NCBI RefSeq assembly: GCF_016650635.1
Contig: NZ_JAEKFI010000003.1
Coordinates: 310,001 to 374,000, forward strand
DNA from: Pseudomonas sp. TH43
GTDB taxonomy: Bacteria; Pseudomonadota; Gammaproteobacteria; Pseudomonadales; Pseudomonadaceae
DNA length: 64,000 nucleotides
Direction of reading: 5' to 3'
Both the position numbers and the translations under genes were made by a program. Under the pieces are notes generated by a model that was given only the letters and a program-made list of their open reading frames with translations, made no database searches and was not told the origin of the DNA. Positions 52,244 to 61,315 of the stretch are shown here, piece after piece. The number at the start of each line of letters is the position of its first letter. Position 1 is the stretch's first letter.

Positions 52244-53395
52244 TTATTTCTTTAAACCTGCGATGCACGGCGAGACAAACAGCTCACCGCGCCAAGCGCC
52301 CTGCACGGTACGTTTGCCGACGATCAGCCACATCACCGCGAGCAACGTCACCAGTGCCGTGCCGAATACGCTGAAAAACGTCAGGTTGAGAACACTCGCC
52401 AGTTTCAGCGTCGCCAGCGAATAAACCCCCAGCGGAAATGTGAAGCCCCACCAGCCAAGATTGAAAGGAATGCCGTCGCGCAGATAGCGCACGGTGATCA
52501 GCAGCGCCATCAACATCCACCACAACCCGAAGCCCCACAAGGTGATCCCGCCGACCAGTCCCAGCCCCGCAGCAATTTCGCCAATACCCGGCAAGCCGTT
52601 AGCCGCAAAGATCGCCGGGGCATCGCCGCCGAGCAACAACATGCCCAAGGCGCCCGTACCGATCGGGCCGAGGGCCAGCCAGCTCGACGCAGCCATGTTT
52701 TCGTGAGGCAATTTGTGCAGCGCCATGCGCAGCAGCAGGATCGTCAGAATGCTGAACGCCACGGGTAGGGAAAATGCCCAGAGCACGTAGCTTGTGGTCA
52801 ACACCACCAGTTGCGAGTGGGCATCGGTCAGATGCGGCGCGAGCAAACCACCACTGGCCGCCGCGACTTCCGCGGCCACTACCGGCAACAGCCAAACGGC
52901 GGTCATCTGATCGATGCTGTGTTCTTGCCGGGTAAACATCATGTACGGAATCAACACGCCGCAGGCCAGCGACATCGCCACATCAATCCACCACAGCACT
53001 TCGGCAAGGTGAATCACGCCATCGCCCCAACGCGGCAGACCAAACACCAGAAAACCGTTGATGATCGTCGCCAGGCCCATGGGAATAGTGCCGAAGAACA
53101 TCGACACGGTGGAGTGCCCGAAAATCCGCCGCGCCTCGTCGAAGAACAGCATCCAGCGGGCAGCGTAGGCAACGGTAAACAGCGTGAACAACAGAATGTT
53201 GAACAGCCACAAACCTTCGGCAACCGCGTGCAGGCCGGGAATGGCCAGTGGCAATTGCGCCAGCGCCAACGCCAGCACGCCGGTACCCATGGTCGCGGCG
53301 AACCAGTTCGGGGTGAATTGACGGATCACTTCACGCGGATGCTGAAGCTGGCTGAACGGCTTGATGCCGGGTTTGCTGCTGTTGGGGCAAGTCAT
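52244..53395 (-). CDS. TDT family transporter (SLAC1/TehA-like)
   Basis: 383 residues, ten helices. Family start REVIRQFTPNWFAATMGTGVLALALAQLP, further YAARW and the central FTRQEHSIDQMTAVWLLPVVAAEVAAASGG. Members move C4-dicarboxylates, sulfite or tellurite-related anions. The substrate is not certain. Single gene. Confidence 0.85.
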   Translation of the reverse strand: MTCPNSSKPGIKPFSQLQHPREVIRQFTPNWFAATMGTGVLALALAQLPLAIPGLHAVAEGLWLFNILLFTLFTVAYAARWMLFFDEARRIFGHSTVSMFFGTIPMGLATIINGFLVFGLPRWGDGVIHLAEVLWWIDVAMSLACGVLIPYMMFTRQEHSIDQMTAVWLLPVVAAEVAAASGGLLAPHLTDAHSQLVVLTTSYVLWAFSLPVAFSILTILLLRMALHKLPHENMAASSWLALGPIGTGALGMLLLGGDAPAIFAANGLPGIGEIAAGLGLVGGITLWGFGLWWMLMALLITVRYLRDGIPFNLGWWGFTFPLGVYSLATLKLASVLNLTFFSVFGTALVTLLAVMWLIVGKRTVQGAWRGELFVSPCIAGLKK

Positions 53396-53500
53396 CGTGA
53401 ACTCCTGTCCTCTGGTGAGGTTGAGTCCATGGTAGAACCGAATCGAATATCTATATAACGGGTAATATCTCTAACTGTTATCTGTTTTATCAATAAGCGG

Positions 53501-53812
53501 TCAGACACTGCCCTCCGCTTCGATCACCAGAATCCGCGCCGCGCCCTGCGGATGCGCGACATGCTCGGTGCCGACCGACGCATGGAAGATGTCACCAACT
53601 TCAAGCTGCACCTGTTTTTCCTCGCCCAGTTCGCGGTAATGCATGAGCACTTGGCCATCGAGCACCACGAACACTTCTTCGCCATCGTTGACGTGCCACT
53701 TGTACGGCTGATCGGTCCAGTGCAGGCGCGTGGTGATGCCGTTCATGTTGGCGATGTCCAGCGCGCCCCAGGCGCGCTCGGCGGTAAAAGACTTGCTGCG
53801 AATTATCTTCAT
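53501..53812 (-). CDS. Small cupin protein
   Basis: 103 residues from ATG 53812 (MKIIRSKSFTAERAWG). Single cupin domain: motif 1 KWHVNDGEEVFVVLDGQVLMHY and motif 2 GDIFHASVGTEHVAHPQG. One His of the standard metal set appears in each motif. Pocket residues do not allow a guess at the reaction. A TTG start at 53842 seems less likely. Confidence 0.8.
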   Translation of the reverse strand: MKIIRSKSFTAERAWGALDIANMNGITTRLHWTDQPYKWHVNDGEEVFVVLDGQVLMHYRELGEEKQVQLEVGDIFHASVGTEHVAHPQGAARILVIEAEGSV

Positions 53813-53863
53813 GCGTCGATCCGTGAGAGGAAACTCACTCAAGGCTAACCGAAACCACAGCCG

Positions 53864-55051
53864 TTATGGAGCGCTGCAAACCTTGGCCGCGGCTGGACGC
53901 AAGCTGAGTAACAGCGCGCCAACCGCCAGCACGATCAATACTGCACCGTAGCCATCAGTGGTCGCCAGCAAGCCAAAGCTGCGCGCCAAGTGCCCGGCGA
54001 GCAAGGCTGGCAAGCAAAACGCCAGATAACTGAGCACGTAATACGCTGACATCAAACCGGCGCGCTCATGAGGCAAGGCCAGCGGCACCAGGCTGCGCAC
54101 GGCACCGAGAAAACCCGAGCCGAAGCCGCAACCGGCGACCAGAGTACCGAGGAAAAACACCGTCAAACTGGCGCTGTGTACACCGAGCAGAATCAGCATC
54201 AGACCGATCGGCAGCAAACTCGCGCCCAATTGCAGCGAGCGTCTGGCGCTGCGATTGCGCAGGCTGAAGATCATCAGCGCGCCGGTCACGGTCAATGCCG
54301 CCACGGTTGCCCCGCCAATCAGGTTGGACGTCGAACCGGTCGCCGTGCGCACCAATGACGGTGCCAGCGAGGCGTAAAAACCACCCAATGCCCATGTAGC
54401 AGTGTTTAACGGCAGGACTTTCCACAACGTCGCGCGCGCTTGAACCGGCACATGCAAGGTCGGCCGCAACGACGCCCAGGCACCGGTTTGTCGGCTGACG
54501 CTTTCCGGCAAACGCCAGACATACAGCGCCTGCAACACAAACAACGCCAGCAACAGCCAGTACGTCAGTTGCAATGGCGCCGGGGCGAATTCGGCCAGCA
54601 GCCCACAACCCATGCCGCCCATTGCCATGCCCAGCAAGGGCGCCACGCTGTTGATCAACGGCCCTTGCTGGCGATCAGTGTCGAGCAGCGTCGCGCTCAA
54701 CACCGCGGTGGCCATGCCGGTGGCAAAACCTTGCAAGACGCGCGCGCTGATCAGCCATGTCACGCTGTCGGCATAGATGAACAACAGCATCGCCAGTGCA
54801 TTGAGCAGCACGGCGACGAAGATCACCGGTTTGCGTCCCAAATGGTCAGACAGCGAGCCGACTGTTAATAGTGCCGCCAACAGACTGAGTGCGTAGACGC
54901 CGAAGATCAGCGTCAGCACCGCTGAGGAGAACTGCAGTTGATCCTGATACAGGTGATACAGCGGCGTCGGCGCCGTGGAAGCCGCGAGAAAACTCAGTAA
55001 GGTAATCGCCAGAAACCACAGGCTGGATCGATGGGACGCAAGGCTGGTCAT
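53864..55051 (-). CDS. MFS exporter, divergent from a TetR regulator
   Basis: 395 residues with 12 helices. MFS motif A-like GSLSDHLGRKPVIF at about 65-78. It opens MTSLASHRSSLWFLAITLLSFLAAS. Its start codon lies next to a 16-bp inverted repeat shared with the TetR promoter. Likely drug or metabolite efflux controlled by the neighbour. Confidence 0.87.
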   Translation of the reverse strand: MTSLASHRSSLWFLAITLLSFLAASTAPTPLYHLYQDQLQFSSAVLTLIFGVYALSLLAALLTVGSLSDHLGRKPVIFVAVLLNALAMLLFIYADSVTWLISARVLQGFATGMATAVLSATLLDTDRQQGPLINSVAPLLGMAMGGMGCGLLAEFAPAPLQLTYWLLLALFVLQALYVWRLPESVSRQTGAWASLRPTLHVPVQARATLWKVLPLNTATWALGGFYASLAPSLVRTATGSTSNLIGGATVAALTVTGALMIFSLRNRSARRSLQLGASLLPIGLMLILLGVHSASLTVFFLGTLVAGCGFGSGFLGAVRSLVPLALPHERAGLMSAYYVLSYLAFCLPALLAGHLARSFGLLATTDGYGAVLIVLAVGALLLSLRPAAAKVCSAP

Positions 55052-55054
55052 GTG

Positions 55055-55095
55055 CACACTCCGCAAAAGCTAATTTTTTGCTTTTGCGGAGTGTG
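55055..55095. promoter_or_regulatory. 16-bp perfect inverted repeat operator
   Basis: CACACTCCGCAAAAGC (55055-55070), nine-base AT spacer, then the exact inverse (55080-55095). It lies in the 91 bp between the MFS and TetR genes, beginning four bases upstream of the MFS ATG. Likely the TetR binding site, though the arms are longer than typical TetR operators; it could also be a hairpin acting on the MFS mRNA start. Confidence 0.6.
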
Positions 55096-55142
55096 CTCTC
55101 GGCTTGCTCTTAAAGCAAATTCTTTGTGTTAAGGTCTGCCCC

Positions 55143-55685
55143 ATGGCTATTAAAGAAGGTTTACGCCCCGGCGGCCGCAGTGCCCGGGTGCAAGAGTCGA
55201 TTCATTCGGCAGTCCACGCGCTTCTGCAAGAGCAGGAGCGCTCAACCGTGACCGTCCCGCAAATCGCGGCGCGCGCGGGGGTTACGCCGTCGACGATCTA
55301 TCGGCGCTGGGGCGATCTGGCGGCGTTATTGGCTGACGTCGCCCTCGCCCGCATGCGCCCGGACATCGAGCCGGCAGAAACCGGCAGCTTGCGCAGCGAT
55401 ATTCGCGCCTGGGCCGAACAGTATCTCGACGAGATGAGTTCCGAGCCCGGCCGCAACGTGATGCGCGACGTGCAGGCGAGCGCGACGCCGGGGTATTGCG
55501 TGACGATTATTGGCGCGCAATTGCAGACGATCATTGAGCGGCATCCCGATGAGCAGGCGCCGAGCGTTGATCATTTGATTAATCTGGTGGTGGCGCCGGT
55601 GGTGTTTCGCATTCTGTTTTCGGCAGCGGCGCTGGAGGTTGAAGAGTTGCATCGGTTGATCGATATCGCGTTGCAACAGGGCTGA
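55143..55685 (+). CDS. TetR-family repressor
   Basis: 180 residues. The HTH is at ERSTVTVPQIAARAGVTPSTIYRRWGDLAALLADV (about 32-66). A C-terminal ligand domain (TetR_C_11-like, guess) follows. Start MAIKEGLRPGGRSARVQE. Divergent from the MFS gene, with an inverted repeat between them; autoregulation and repression of the MFS gene are inferred. Confidence 0.9.
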   Translation: MAIKEGLRPGGRSARVQESIHSAVHALLQEQERSTVTVPQIAARAGVTPSTIYRRWGDLAALLADVALARMRPDIEPAETGSLRSDIRAWAEQYLDEMSSEPGRNVMRDVQASATPGYCVTIIGAQLQTIIERHPDEQAPSVDHLINLVVAPVVFRILFSAAALEVEELHRLIDIALQQG

Positions 55686-55687
55686 CG

Positions 55688-55780
55688 CCATCGCTGGCAA
55701 GCCAGCTCCCACAGAGATCTCCAGCGAATGGGAATTTTGTATACGCCCGGAAAATTGTGGGAGCTGGCTTGCCAGCGATG
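55688..55780. repeat. REP palindrome (CATCGCTGGCAAGCCAGC type)
   Basis: 25-26-base inverted arms, almost exact, with a 42-base loop. Directly after the tetR stop. Confidence 0.85.
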
Positions 55781-55931
55781 AGGCCCGCCCAGTCACCATA
55801 AAACCACCCGGTTCCACACCTGCGACACCCCGCCGCTCCACGACCTTGGTCGACACTGACTAACCGCCCCGCGCATGCGAGACTGTCCGCCCGGGCAGGA
55901 GTGCCGGGAGGTCTTCTGTCAGGAGTGTTGC

Positions 55932-58900
55932 ATGTCGTTGTCCAGCGGGCTGATCGCCGCCGTCGCCCTGGCCTATATGGCCATCATGTTCGCCATCGCC
56001 TTCTACGGCGACCGTCGCAGCGCACCTTTGCCGCCGCGTATGCGTGCCTGGGTGTACAGCCTGTCGCTGGCGGTTTATTGCACCAGTTGGACATTCTTCG
56101 GCGCGGTCGGCCAGGCCGCCGAGCAACTATGGTCATTCCTGCCGATTTACCTCGGGCCGATCCTGCTGTTGGTGGGCGCGCCGTGGGTTCTGCAAAAAAT
56201 GGTGATGATCAGCAAACAGGAAAACATCACTTCCATCGCCGACTTCATTGCCGCGCGCTACGGTAAATCGCAAACCCTGGCGGTGGTGGTCGCGCTGATC
56301 TGCCTGGTCGGCGTTCTGCCTTATATAGCCTTGCAACTCAAAGGCATCGTTCTCGGCGTCAACCTGCTGATCGGTGCCGGTGCCGACGCCATGGGCACCC
56401 GCGCCCAGGACACTGCATTGATTGTGTCGCTGGTACTGGCGCTGTTCACCATCGTCTTCGGTACGCGCAACCTCGACGCCACCGAGCACCACCGCGGCAT
56501 GGTGCTGGCGATTGCCTTTGAATCGCTGGTCAAACTGTTCGCGTTTCTTGCCGTCGGCGCCTTCGTGACTTATGGCCTGTATGACGGTTTCGACGACTTG
56601 TTCAATCAGGCCATGCTCGCCCCGCGCCTTGAGGAATACTGGAAAGAGACGATTAATTGGCCGTCGATGGTCGTGCAGACCGGCGTGGCGATGATGGCAA
56701 TCATCTGTCTGCCCCGGCAGTTTCATGTCACGGTGGTGGAGAACATCGATCCGCAAGATCTGCGCTTGGCCAAATGGGTATTCCCGGCTTATCTCGCCTT
56801 GGCCGCGCTGTTTGTAGTCCCTATCGCGTTGGCCGGTCAGATGCTGCTGCCCAGTGACGTGCTGCCAGACTCATTCGTGATCAGTTTGCCGCTGGCTCAG
56901 GCCCACCCGGCGTTGGCGATGCTGGCGTTTATCGGTGGCGCATCGGCAGCGACCGGCATGGTCATCGTTGCCAGCGTGGCGCTGTCGACCATGGTTTCCA
57001 ACGACATGCTGCTGCCATGGTTGCTGCGGCGCAACAACGCCGAGCGCCCGTTCGAGGTGTTCCGCCAATGGATGCTCTCGGTGCGTCGGGTGAGCATCGT
57101 TTTGATCCTGCTGCTCGCCTACGTCAGCTATCGCTTGCTCGGTTCGACGGCCAGCCTGGCGACCATCGGCCAGATCGCCTTCGCGGCGGTCACGCAACTG
57201 GCACCGGCGATGCTCGGCGCGCTGTACTGGAAACAGGCCAACCGTCGCGGAGTGTTCGCCGGTCTCGCTGCCGGTACGTTCCTGTGGTTTTACACGCTGA
57301 TCCTGCCGATTGCCGCGCACAGTCTTGGCTGGTCGCTGAGCAGTTTTCCCGGCCTGGCGTGGCTGCACAGCAACCCGCTGAACCTGCCAATCACGCCGCT
57401 GACTCAAGGCGTGGTGCTGTCGCTGGCCGGTAACTTCACCCTCTTCGCGTGGGTCTCGGTGCTGTCCCGCACACGCGTCTCCGAGCACTGGCAGGCCGGG
57501 CGTTTTATCGGTCAGGAAATCAGTGCCCGGCCGAGTGCGCGTTCAATGCTCGCGGTACAAATTGACGATTTGCTGCAACTGGCGGCGCGTTTTGTCGGTG
57601 AAGAACGCGCACGCCAAAGCTTCATTCGTTTCGCTTACCGCCAAGGCAAAGGCTTCAATCCGAATCAGAATGCCGACGGCGAATGGATCGCCCACACCGA
57701 ACGTCTGCTGGCCGGTGTCCTCGGCGCTTCTTCGACACGCGCTGTAGTAAAAGCCGCCATCGAAGGACGGGAAATGCAGTTGGAGGACGTCGTCCGAATC
57801 GCCGACGAAGCGTCGGAAGTCCTGCAATTCAACCGAGCCCTGTTGCAAGGCGCGATCGAGAACATCACCCAAGGCATCAGCGTGGTCGACCAGTCACTGA
57901 AGCTGGTGGCCTGGAACCGTCGTTATCTGGAGCTGTTCAATTACCCGGACGGCTTGATCAGCGTCGGCCGGCCGATTGCCGACATCATTCGCTACAACGC
58001 CGAACGCGGTTTGTGCGGGCCCGGCGAAGCGGAAGTCCACGTTGCCCGCCGCTTGCACTGGATGCGTCAGGGCCGCGCACATACGTCAGAACGGCTGTTC
58101 CCCAACGGCCGGGTGATCGAACTGATCGGCAACCCGATGCCGGGCGGCGGTTTCGTCATGAGCTTCACCGACATCACCGCGTTCCGCGAAGCCGAACAGG
58201 CACTGACCGAGGCCAACGAAGGGCTGGAGCAGCGGGTCAGCGAGCGGACACAGGAACTGTCGCAACTCAACGTCGCACTCACCGAAGCCAAAGGCACCGC
58301 CGAGGCGGCGAACCAGTCGAAAACCCGTTTCCTCGCCGCCGTCAGTCACGACTTGATGCAGCCGTTGAACGCCGCGCGCCTGTTCTCCGCCGCCCTCTCC
58401 CACCAGGACGACGGCTTGAGCAGCGAGGCGCAGAAACTGGTGCAGCATCTCGACAGCTCACTGCGTTCGGCTGAGGATCTGATCAGCGACCTGCTGGACA
58501 TTTCCCGGCTGGAAAACGGCAAGATCAACCCGGATCGCAAGCCGTTTGCAGTCAATGAGTTGTTCGACACTCTCGGCGCGGAGTTCAAGGCTCTGGCGCA
58601 GGAACAAGGCTTGACGTTCCGTGTGCGCGGCAGCCATATGCGTATCGACAGCGACATCAAGCTGCTGCGACGAATCCTGCAAAACTTCCTCACCAACGCT
58701 TTCCGTTATGCCAAGGGCCCGGTGCTATTGGGCGTACGGCGACGCGGTGGCGAGTTGTGTCTGGAAGTATGGGATCGCGGCCCCGGCATTCCTGAAGACA
58801 AACAGCAGGTGATTTTCGAGGAGTTCAAACGCCTCGACAGCCATCAGACCCGCGCCGAAAAAGGCCTTGGGCTGGGCTTGGCAATTGCCGACGGTTTGTG

Positions 58901-59402
58901 TCGCGTGCTCGGCCACACGCTGCGCGTACGTTCATGGCCGGGACGCGGCAGCGTGTTCAGTGTCAGCGTGCCGTTGGCGCGCACGCAAACCGTGCCAGCC
59001 AGCCCCGTCGCCGAGTTGAATGGCAAATTAATGAGCGGCGCACAGGTGCTGTGCATCGATAACGAAGACAGCATTCTGATCGGCATGAACAGCTTGTTGA
59101 GCCGTTGGGGTTGTCAGGTCTGGACCGCGCGCAATCGTGAAGAATGTGCGGCGCTGCTAAACGACGGAGTGCGCCCACAATTGGCGTTGGTCGACTATCA
59201 CCTTGATCACGGCGATACCGGGACTGAGTTGATGGCGTGGTTGCGCACCACGCTGGGCGAGCCGGTGCCGGGGGTGGTGATCAGTGCTGACGGACGCCCG
59301 GAGATGGTGGCGCAGGTGCATGCGGCGGGGCTGGATTATCTGGCCAAACCGGTTAAGCCAGCGGCGTTGCGGGCGTTGTTGAGTCGGTATGTGCCGCTTT
59401 AA
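55932..59402 (+). CDS. Hybrid sensor kinase with sodium:solute symporter domain
   Basis: 1156 residues. Domains in order: an SSF-type transporter part with about 13 helices (1-500; starts MSLSSGLIAAVALAYMAIMFA), a linker, a PAS-like domain (about 640-760; VDQSLKLVAWNRRYLELFNYP), a coiled coil, HisKA with FLAAVSHDLMQPLNAARLFSAALS (about 800), HATPase with GLGLGLAIADGL (about 980) and a C-terminal receiver (about 1035-1155; ALVDYHLDHGDTG with phospho-Asp). It resembles CbrA-like and NahK/PA3271-type proteins. Probable nutrient sensing with phosphorelay; ligand unknown. Start chosen at ATG 55932. Confidence 0.92.
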   Translation: MSLSSGLIAAVALAYMAIMFAIAFYGDRRSAPLPPRMRAWVYSLSLAVYCTSWTFFGAVGQAAEQLWSFLPIYLGPILLLVGAPWVLQKMVMISKQENITSIADFIAARYGKSQTLAVVVALICLVGVLPYIALQLKGIVLGVNLLIGAGADAMGTRAQDTALIVSLVLALFTIVFGTRNLDATEHHRGMVLAIAFESLVKLFAFLAVGAFVTYGLYDGFDDLFNQAMLAPRLEEYWKETINWPSMVVQTGVAMMAIICLPRQFHVTVVENIDPQDLRLAKWVFPAYLALAALFVVPIALAGQMLLPSDVLPDSFVISLPLAQAHPALAMLAFIGGASAATGMVIVASVALSTMVSNDMLLPWLLRRNNAERPFEVFRQWMLSVRRVSIVLILLLAYVSYRLLGSTASLATIGQIAFAAVTQLAPAMLGALYWKQANRRGVFAGLAAGTFLWFYTLILPIAAHSLGWSLSSFPGLAWLHSNPLNLPITPLTQGVVLSLAGNFTLFAWVSVLSRTRVSEHWQAGRFIGQEISARPSARSMLAVQIDDLLQLAARFVGEERARQSFIRFAYRQGKGFNPNQNADGEWIAHTERLLAGVLGASSTRAVVKAAIEGREMQLEDVVRIADEASEVLQFNRALLQGAIENITQGISVVDQSLKLVAWNRRYLELFNYPDGLISVGRPIADIIRYNAERGLCGPGEAEVHVARRLHWMRQGRAHTSERLFPNGRVIELIGNPMPGGGFVMSFTDITAFREAEQALTEANEGLEQRVSERTQELSQLNVALTEAKGTAEAANQSKTRFLAAVSHDLMQPLNAARLFSAALSHQDDGLSSEAQKLVQHLDSSLRSAEDLISDLLDISRLENGKINPDRKPFAVNELFDTLGAEFKALAQEQGLTFRVRGSHMRIDSDIKLLRRILQNFLTNAFRYAKGPVLLGVRRRGGELCLEVWDRGPGIPEDKQQVIFEEFKRLDSHQTRAEKGLGLGLAIADGLCRVLGHTLRVRSWPGRGSVFSVSVPLARTQTVPASPVAELNGKLMSGAQVLCIDNEDSILIGMNSLLSRWGCQVWTARNREECAALLNDGVRPQLALVDYHLDHGDTGTELMAWLRTTLGEPVPGVVISADGRPEMVAQVHAAGLDYLAKPVKPAALRALLSRYVPL

Positions 59403-59407
59403 AAGCA

Positions 59408-59445
59408 CAAGATCGCAGCCTTCGGCAGCTCCTACCTGCGATCTC
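59408..59445. repeat. Short repeat AAGATCGCAGCCTTCGGCAGCTCCTAC
   Basis: Half-palindromic GATCGCAG...CTGCGATC with a CCTTCGG-type loop. This is a further common intergenic motif in Pseudomonas; here it lies in the 49 bp between convergent kinase and rmuC. Confidence 0.5.
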
Positions 59446-59451
59446 TGGTCT

Positions 59452-60930
59452 TTATTCTGGCAACTCGACCAAGCCGTCGACATCGGTCATCGCCCGTTCC
59501 AGCAGATCCGCCGGCAGGCTCTTGCTCGCCCGCGCGCCCAGCAATTTCAGCTGTTCACTGCGGCTGACCAGGTTGCCGCGCCCTTCTGTGAGTTTGTTGC
59601 GCGCGGAGCTGTAGGCCTTGTCCAGTTGTTGCAAGCGATTGCCGACTTCGTCCAGGTCCTGAATGAACAAGACGAATTTGTCGTACAGCCAGCCGGCGCG
59701 CTCGGCGATTTCCCGGGCGTTCTGGCTTTGGCGCTCCTGCTTCCAAAGGCTGTCGATCACCCGCAGCGTTGCCAGCAGCGTGGTCGGGCTGACGATGACG
59801 ATGTTGCGGTCGAACGCCTCTTGAAACAGGCTCGGCTCAGCCTGCAAGGCGGCCGAAAACGCCGCTTCGATCGGCACGAACAATAAAACGAAATCGAGGC
59901 TGTGCAGGCCTTCCAGGCGCTTGTAATCCTTGCCGGCCAGGCCTTTGACGTGATTACGCAGCGACAGCACGTGCTGCTTGATCGCGATTTGCCCGAGGCT
60001 GTCGTCATCAGCCGCAACATATTGTTGATACGCCGTGAGACTGACTTTGGAGTCGACCACCACTTGCTTGTCACCCGGCAGGTAAATGATCACGTCGGGC
60101 TGGAAGCGCTCGCCGTCCGGGCCCTTTAGATTGACCTGCGTCTGGTACTCGCGGCCCTTTTCCAGGCCGGCGTGTTCGAGCACGCGTTCGAGGATCAATT
60201 CGCCCCAGTTACCTTGGGTCTTCTGACCTTTGAGGGCTCGGGTCAGGTTGGTTGCCTCGTCGCTCAGACGCAGGTTGAGGGCCTGCAACCGCTCCAGTTC
60301 CTTGGCCAGCGAGAAGCGCTCGCGGGCTTCGGCCTGATAGCTTTCTTCCACACGTTTTTCGAAGGATTGAATGCGTTCTTTCAACGGATCGAGCAACTGC
60401 CCGAGACGCTGCTGGCTGGTCTCGGCGAAGCGCTGTTCACGTTCGTCGAAGATCTTCCCGGCCAGCTCGGCGAACTGCGCACGCAGCTCATCGCGCGAGC
60501 CTTGCAGGTCGTTGAGACGTTGTTGATGGCTGTCCTGCTGCTCACGCAGTTCGGCGTTCAGCGAAGCGGCCTGAGCGTCGAGGCGGCGCAGTTCGGCTTC
60601 TTTGCTGGCACGCTCGAGGTTCCAGGCATGGGACGCGTCACGGGCGTCGTCGCGCTCGATCTGCAGCAACTCGACTTCGCGACGCAGGGCCGCCAGTTCG
60701 GCCTGCTTGGCGGCATTGGCCTGACCAAGGTCGGCTACTTCGTCACGACTGGCTTCAAGCTGAGCGTTAAGGCCATCCTGCGCCAGTTGCGCCATGGCCA
60801 GGCGCTCTTCGAGCACGCCAACCTCGGCCTGCCCGGTGCTTGCCCGGCGCTGTAGTTGCCAGGCCAGCGCCAACAGCGGCAACCCTGCGCCTGCGAGACC
60901 GAGCAACACGCTGGTCAAGTCCATAGCCAT
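59452..60930 (-). CDS. rmuC: DNA recombination protein RmuC
   Basis: 492 residues. An N-terminal anchor helix is followed by a long coiled coil (about 30-200). The RmuC nuclease-like domain spans about 215-430: QGNWGELILERVLEHAGLEKGREY, FQPDVIIYLPGDKQVVVDSKVSLTAYQQY (PD-(D/E)XK-like core) and VLLFVPIEAAFSAAL. Alternative start at ATG 60924. It limits inversions of DNA in E. coli; nuclease role inferred from the fold. Confidence 0.92.
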   Translation of the reverse strand: MAMDLTSVLLGLAGAGLPLLALAWQLQRRASTGQAEVGVLEERLAMAQLAQDGLNAQLEASRDEVADLGQANAAKQAELAALRREVELLQIERDDARDASHAWNLERASKEAELRRLDAQAASLNAELREQQDSHQQRLNDLQGSRDELRAQFAELAGKIFDEREQRFAETSQQRLGQLLDPLKERIQSFEKRVEESYQAEARERFSLAKELERLQALNLRLSDEATNLTRALKGQKTQGNWGELILERVLEHAGLEKGREYQTQVNLKGPDGERFQPDVIIYLPGDKQVVVDSKVSLTAYQQYVAADDDSLGQIAIKQHVLSLRNHVKGLAGKDYKRLEGLHSLDFVLLFVPIEAAFSAALQAEPSLFQEAFDRNIVIVSPTTLLATLRVIDSLWKQERQSQNAREIAERAGWLYDKFVLFIQDLDEVGNRLQQLDKAYSSARNKLTEGRGNLVSRSEQLKLLGARASKSLPADLLERAMTDVDGLVELPE

Positions 60931-60991
60931 AGCGACTCCTGCCGATCCGATAAAGCCTGAAGGTTAACCAAGGTGTCAGAGCTTGGACAGC

Positions 60992-61315
60992 TCAGTCTTC
61001 GATGAGGCCCAGTTCCTGTTGCGCACGCAGGTCGCCGGCGCGGGCAGCCTGGCGCAACAGGTCGTGGCCGATACGTCGGTCACGGGCATTGCCACACTCG
61101 CGGCACATCAGCTGGCCGAGGCGGCTTTGTGCAGCCACAACGCCTTCGCGCGCCGGTTGCTTGAGCAGGCGGCCGGCGAGGTGCTTGGCATTATGGCTGT
61201 CACTCAGGCGCGGGCTGTCGAGTAGCCATTCGGCCACACGCACGGAAAATCGCTTGGGCGGGGTAACAGGAGGGAGTTGTGAGGTAACAGAGTCTGATAC
61301 TGAGCGAAACTTCAT
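60992..61315 (-). CDS. Small Sel1-like protein
   Basis: 107 residues. N-terminal MKFRSVSDSVTSQLPPVTPPKRFSVRVAEWLLDSPRL, then two Sel1-like helix pairs (AREGVVAAQSRLGQLMCRE and GHDLLRQAARAGDLRAQQELGLIED). Two Cys in MCRECGN. Not recognised further. Lies 61 bp upstream of rmuC on the same strand. Confidence 0.65.
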   Translation of the reverse strand: MKFRSVSDSVTSQLPPVTPPKRFSVRVAEWLLDSPRLSDSHNAKHLAGRLLKQPAREGVVAAQSRLGQLMCRECGNARDRRIGHDLLRQAARAGDLRAQQELGLIED

